Of a stretch of DNA of 64,000 bases, positions 63,021 through 64,000 are shown piece by piece; position 1 is the stretch's first letter; every line of letters starts with the position of its first letter. Under the pieces are notes generated by a model. The model saw only the letters and a program-made list of their open reading frames with translations, made no database searches and was not told where the DNA came from. The stretch spans positions 186,001 to 250,000 of the forward strand of contig NZ_VZDO01000005.1 in assembly GCF_008802405.1 (NCBI RefSeq), in the 5' to 3' direction. The stretch is from Plantimonas leprariae (lineage in GTDB: Bacteria; Pseudomonadota; Alphaproteobacteria; Rhizobiales; Rhizobiaceae). The translations under genes were made by a program, and so were the position numbers.

Positions 63021-64000
63021 CCGTGGTCATGCCCTCGGCCGAAAGGGCCTCCCGGGCGGTGGCGCGTTACGCCTCCCCGCTGCCCATCGCGCCGAGACCG
63101 GACGAACTCGACCTGACCTCGGGCTTCAGGATCGTTCGGCGAAGACTGCCGATGATCGCGATCACGAGCGTGCTGCTGACGGCGGCGGCGGCTCCCGTCA
63201 TCTGGGGGCTGATGCCCACCTATCGGGGCGAAGCGAGGCTCATGCTGGACAGCCCCTTGGTTGCGACTCTGGACACGAGCGACCTCGGCCGGCCCGATCC
63301 GCTGAACCTCAGCTCGGAAACCGAACGGCTCCTGTCCAGAGCGACGACGGAGCGGGTCATCCACGATCTGCATCTCTCGGAGCGCGAGGAATTCAACCCG
63401 GCCCTGCGGAAGGTCTCCGCGTTCGAAGGCCTGCGCAAGGCGATGCGTGGGCTGTTCGACGACGGGAAGCCGGAACCGGTGGCCTCCGACAGCATCGAAC
63501 GCATCATCCCCGAATATCACATGGCCCTGAGCGTCAGGCGCGACGGGCTGTCCAACGTCATCCAGATCGGCTTCGAGTCGCGCGACCCGGAGCTGGCCGC
63601 GGCCGTACCGAACGCGCTCATCGGCGTCTATCTGGAGGCGCGGAAGAGCACCATCCGCAACCGGCTGAACTCGGCCGAAAGCTGGATCCACCAGCGCACC
63701 GGCGAGCAGCAGGCCCGCGTCGACGCCGCACGCGCCGCCGCCGCAAGCTATCGCGAGACGGCGGGATCCGTTTCGAGCGACGCCCAGGCCGAGCGGATCA
63801 GGTCGATCGCCGAACTGGGCGAGCGACATGCCAAGATCATGGAAGACCGCGCCGAACTGGAGGCGACGATCGCGGCCCTGAAGCCGGCGGACGGGGCGCT
63901 TCCGCAACTCGGCCTCGCCTTCCCGGCGGGTCTCGGCGAGATGGAACGGGACCTCTTCACCCAGCAGCGGGATCTCGACCAGCTCCTTCAGACCTACGGG
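63017..64000 (+). CDS. Wzc/ExoP-like chain-length determinant, partial
   Basis: The first 328 residues are present; the gene runs off the window. After a 40-residue cytoplasmic segment comes a membrane helix (PMIAITSVLLTAAAAPVIWG), then the periplasmic Wzz domain (PTYRGEARLMLDSPL, FESRDPELAAAVPNALIGVYLEAR) and long coiled-coil helices. Family members end with a second helix and often a tyrosine-kinase domain, which would lie beyond the edge. It controls polymer length and export with the ExoF-like protein. Confidence 0.88.
   Translation, partial: MTVVMPSAERASRAVARYASPLPIAPRPDELDLTSGFRIVRRRLPMIAITSVLLTAAAAPVIWGLMPTYRGEARLMLDSPLVATLDTSDLGRPDPLNLSSETERLLSRATTERVIHDLHLSEREEFNPALRKVSAFEGLRKAMRGLFDDGKPEPVASDSIERIIPEYHMALSVRRDGLSNVIQIGFESRDPELAAAVPNALIGVYLEARKSTIRNRLNSAESWIHQRTGEQQARVDAARAAAASYRETAGSVSSDAQAERIRSIAELGERHAKIMEDRAELEATIAALKPADGALPQLGLAFPAGLGEMERDLFTQQRDLDQLLQTYG

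Overview
This window is the photosynthesis gene cluster of a GC-rich alphaproteobacterium, followed by an exopolysaccharide locus. The most likely source is a Hyphomicrobiales-type aerobic anoxygenic phototroph. The evidence is a complete set of bch, puf and puh genes in alphaproteobacterial order, an oxygen-dependent cyclase (acsF) with no bchE in view, PpsR/AerR-type regulation, and ExoF/ExoY/ExoP-like polysaccharide genes. Placement below order level is a guess.

Left edge (1-2605). A truncated PpsR/CrtJ-like PAS regulator runs off the window. It is followed by a small ribbon-helix-helix-like protein, tspO and a pseudoazurin. bchI and the pseudoazurin gene are divergent around a PpsR-type palindrome built on a tandem repeat.

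Photosynthesis cluster (2606-40668). bchI-bchD-bchO (+) meets crtD-crtC (-). A long (+) superoperon follows: crtE-crtF-bchC-bchX-bchY-bchZ-pufQ-pufB-pufA-pufL-pufM, closed by a strong hairpin terminator. The opposite strand carries bchF-bchN-bchB-bchH-bchL-bchM-lhaA-puhA-puhB-puhC-bciE-acsF-puhE-hemA, read from 34255 down to 18846. Divergent from bchF are aerR-ppsR, then bchG-bch2-bchP and a small membrane protein. Together these supply ALA synthesis, Mg chelation, ring-E closure, light-independent protochlorophyllide reduction, chlorin reduction, esterification and the spirilloxanthin-branch carotenoid steps (crtCDEF). They also supply the reaction centre L/M/H subunits, LH1, and assembly and regulatory factors. 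No pufC, pucBA, crtA, crtI, crtB or bchE is visible here.

PpsR-type TGT-N12-ACA sites lie before bchI, between crtD and crtE, and twice before bchC with 8-bp spacing. A variant ending ACG lies between bchF and aerR, before bchG, and once outside the cluster at 41586.

Accessory region (40731-64000). A secreted DUF4142 protein and a 626-bp AT-richer spacer precede an RTX-type parallel beta-helix protein. The exopolysaccharide locus then has four blocks. A (-) operon encodes a WecG/TagA-type glycosyltransferase, a polyprenyl glycosylphosphotransferase, UDP-glucuronate decarboxylase, a glycosyltransferase with TPR-like tail, a Wzx-like flippase and GDP-fucose synthase. A (+) pair encodes a phytanoyl-CoA-dioxygenase-like protein and UDP-glucose dehydrogenase. 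A (-) pair encodes a Wzy-like polymerase and a second, exported beta-helix protein. A (+) translationally coupled operon encodes an ExoF-like exporter, three glycosyltransferases and a truncated Wzc/ExoP-like chain-length protein. The gene set predicts a polymer containing glucuronate, xylose and fucose made by a Wzx/Wzy route. No RNA genes, CRISPR arrays or insertion sequences were recognised.
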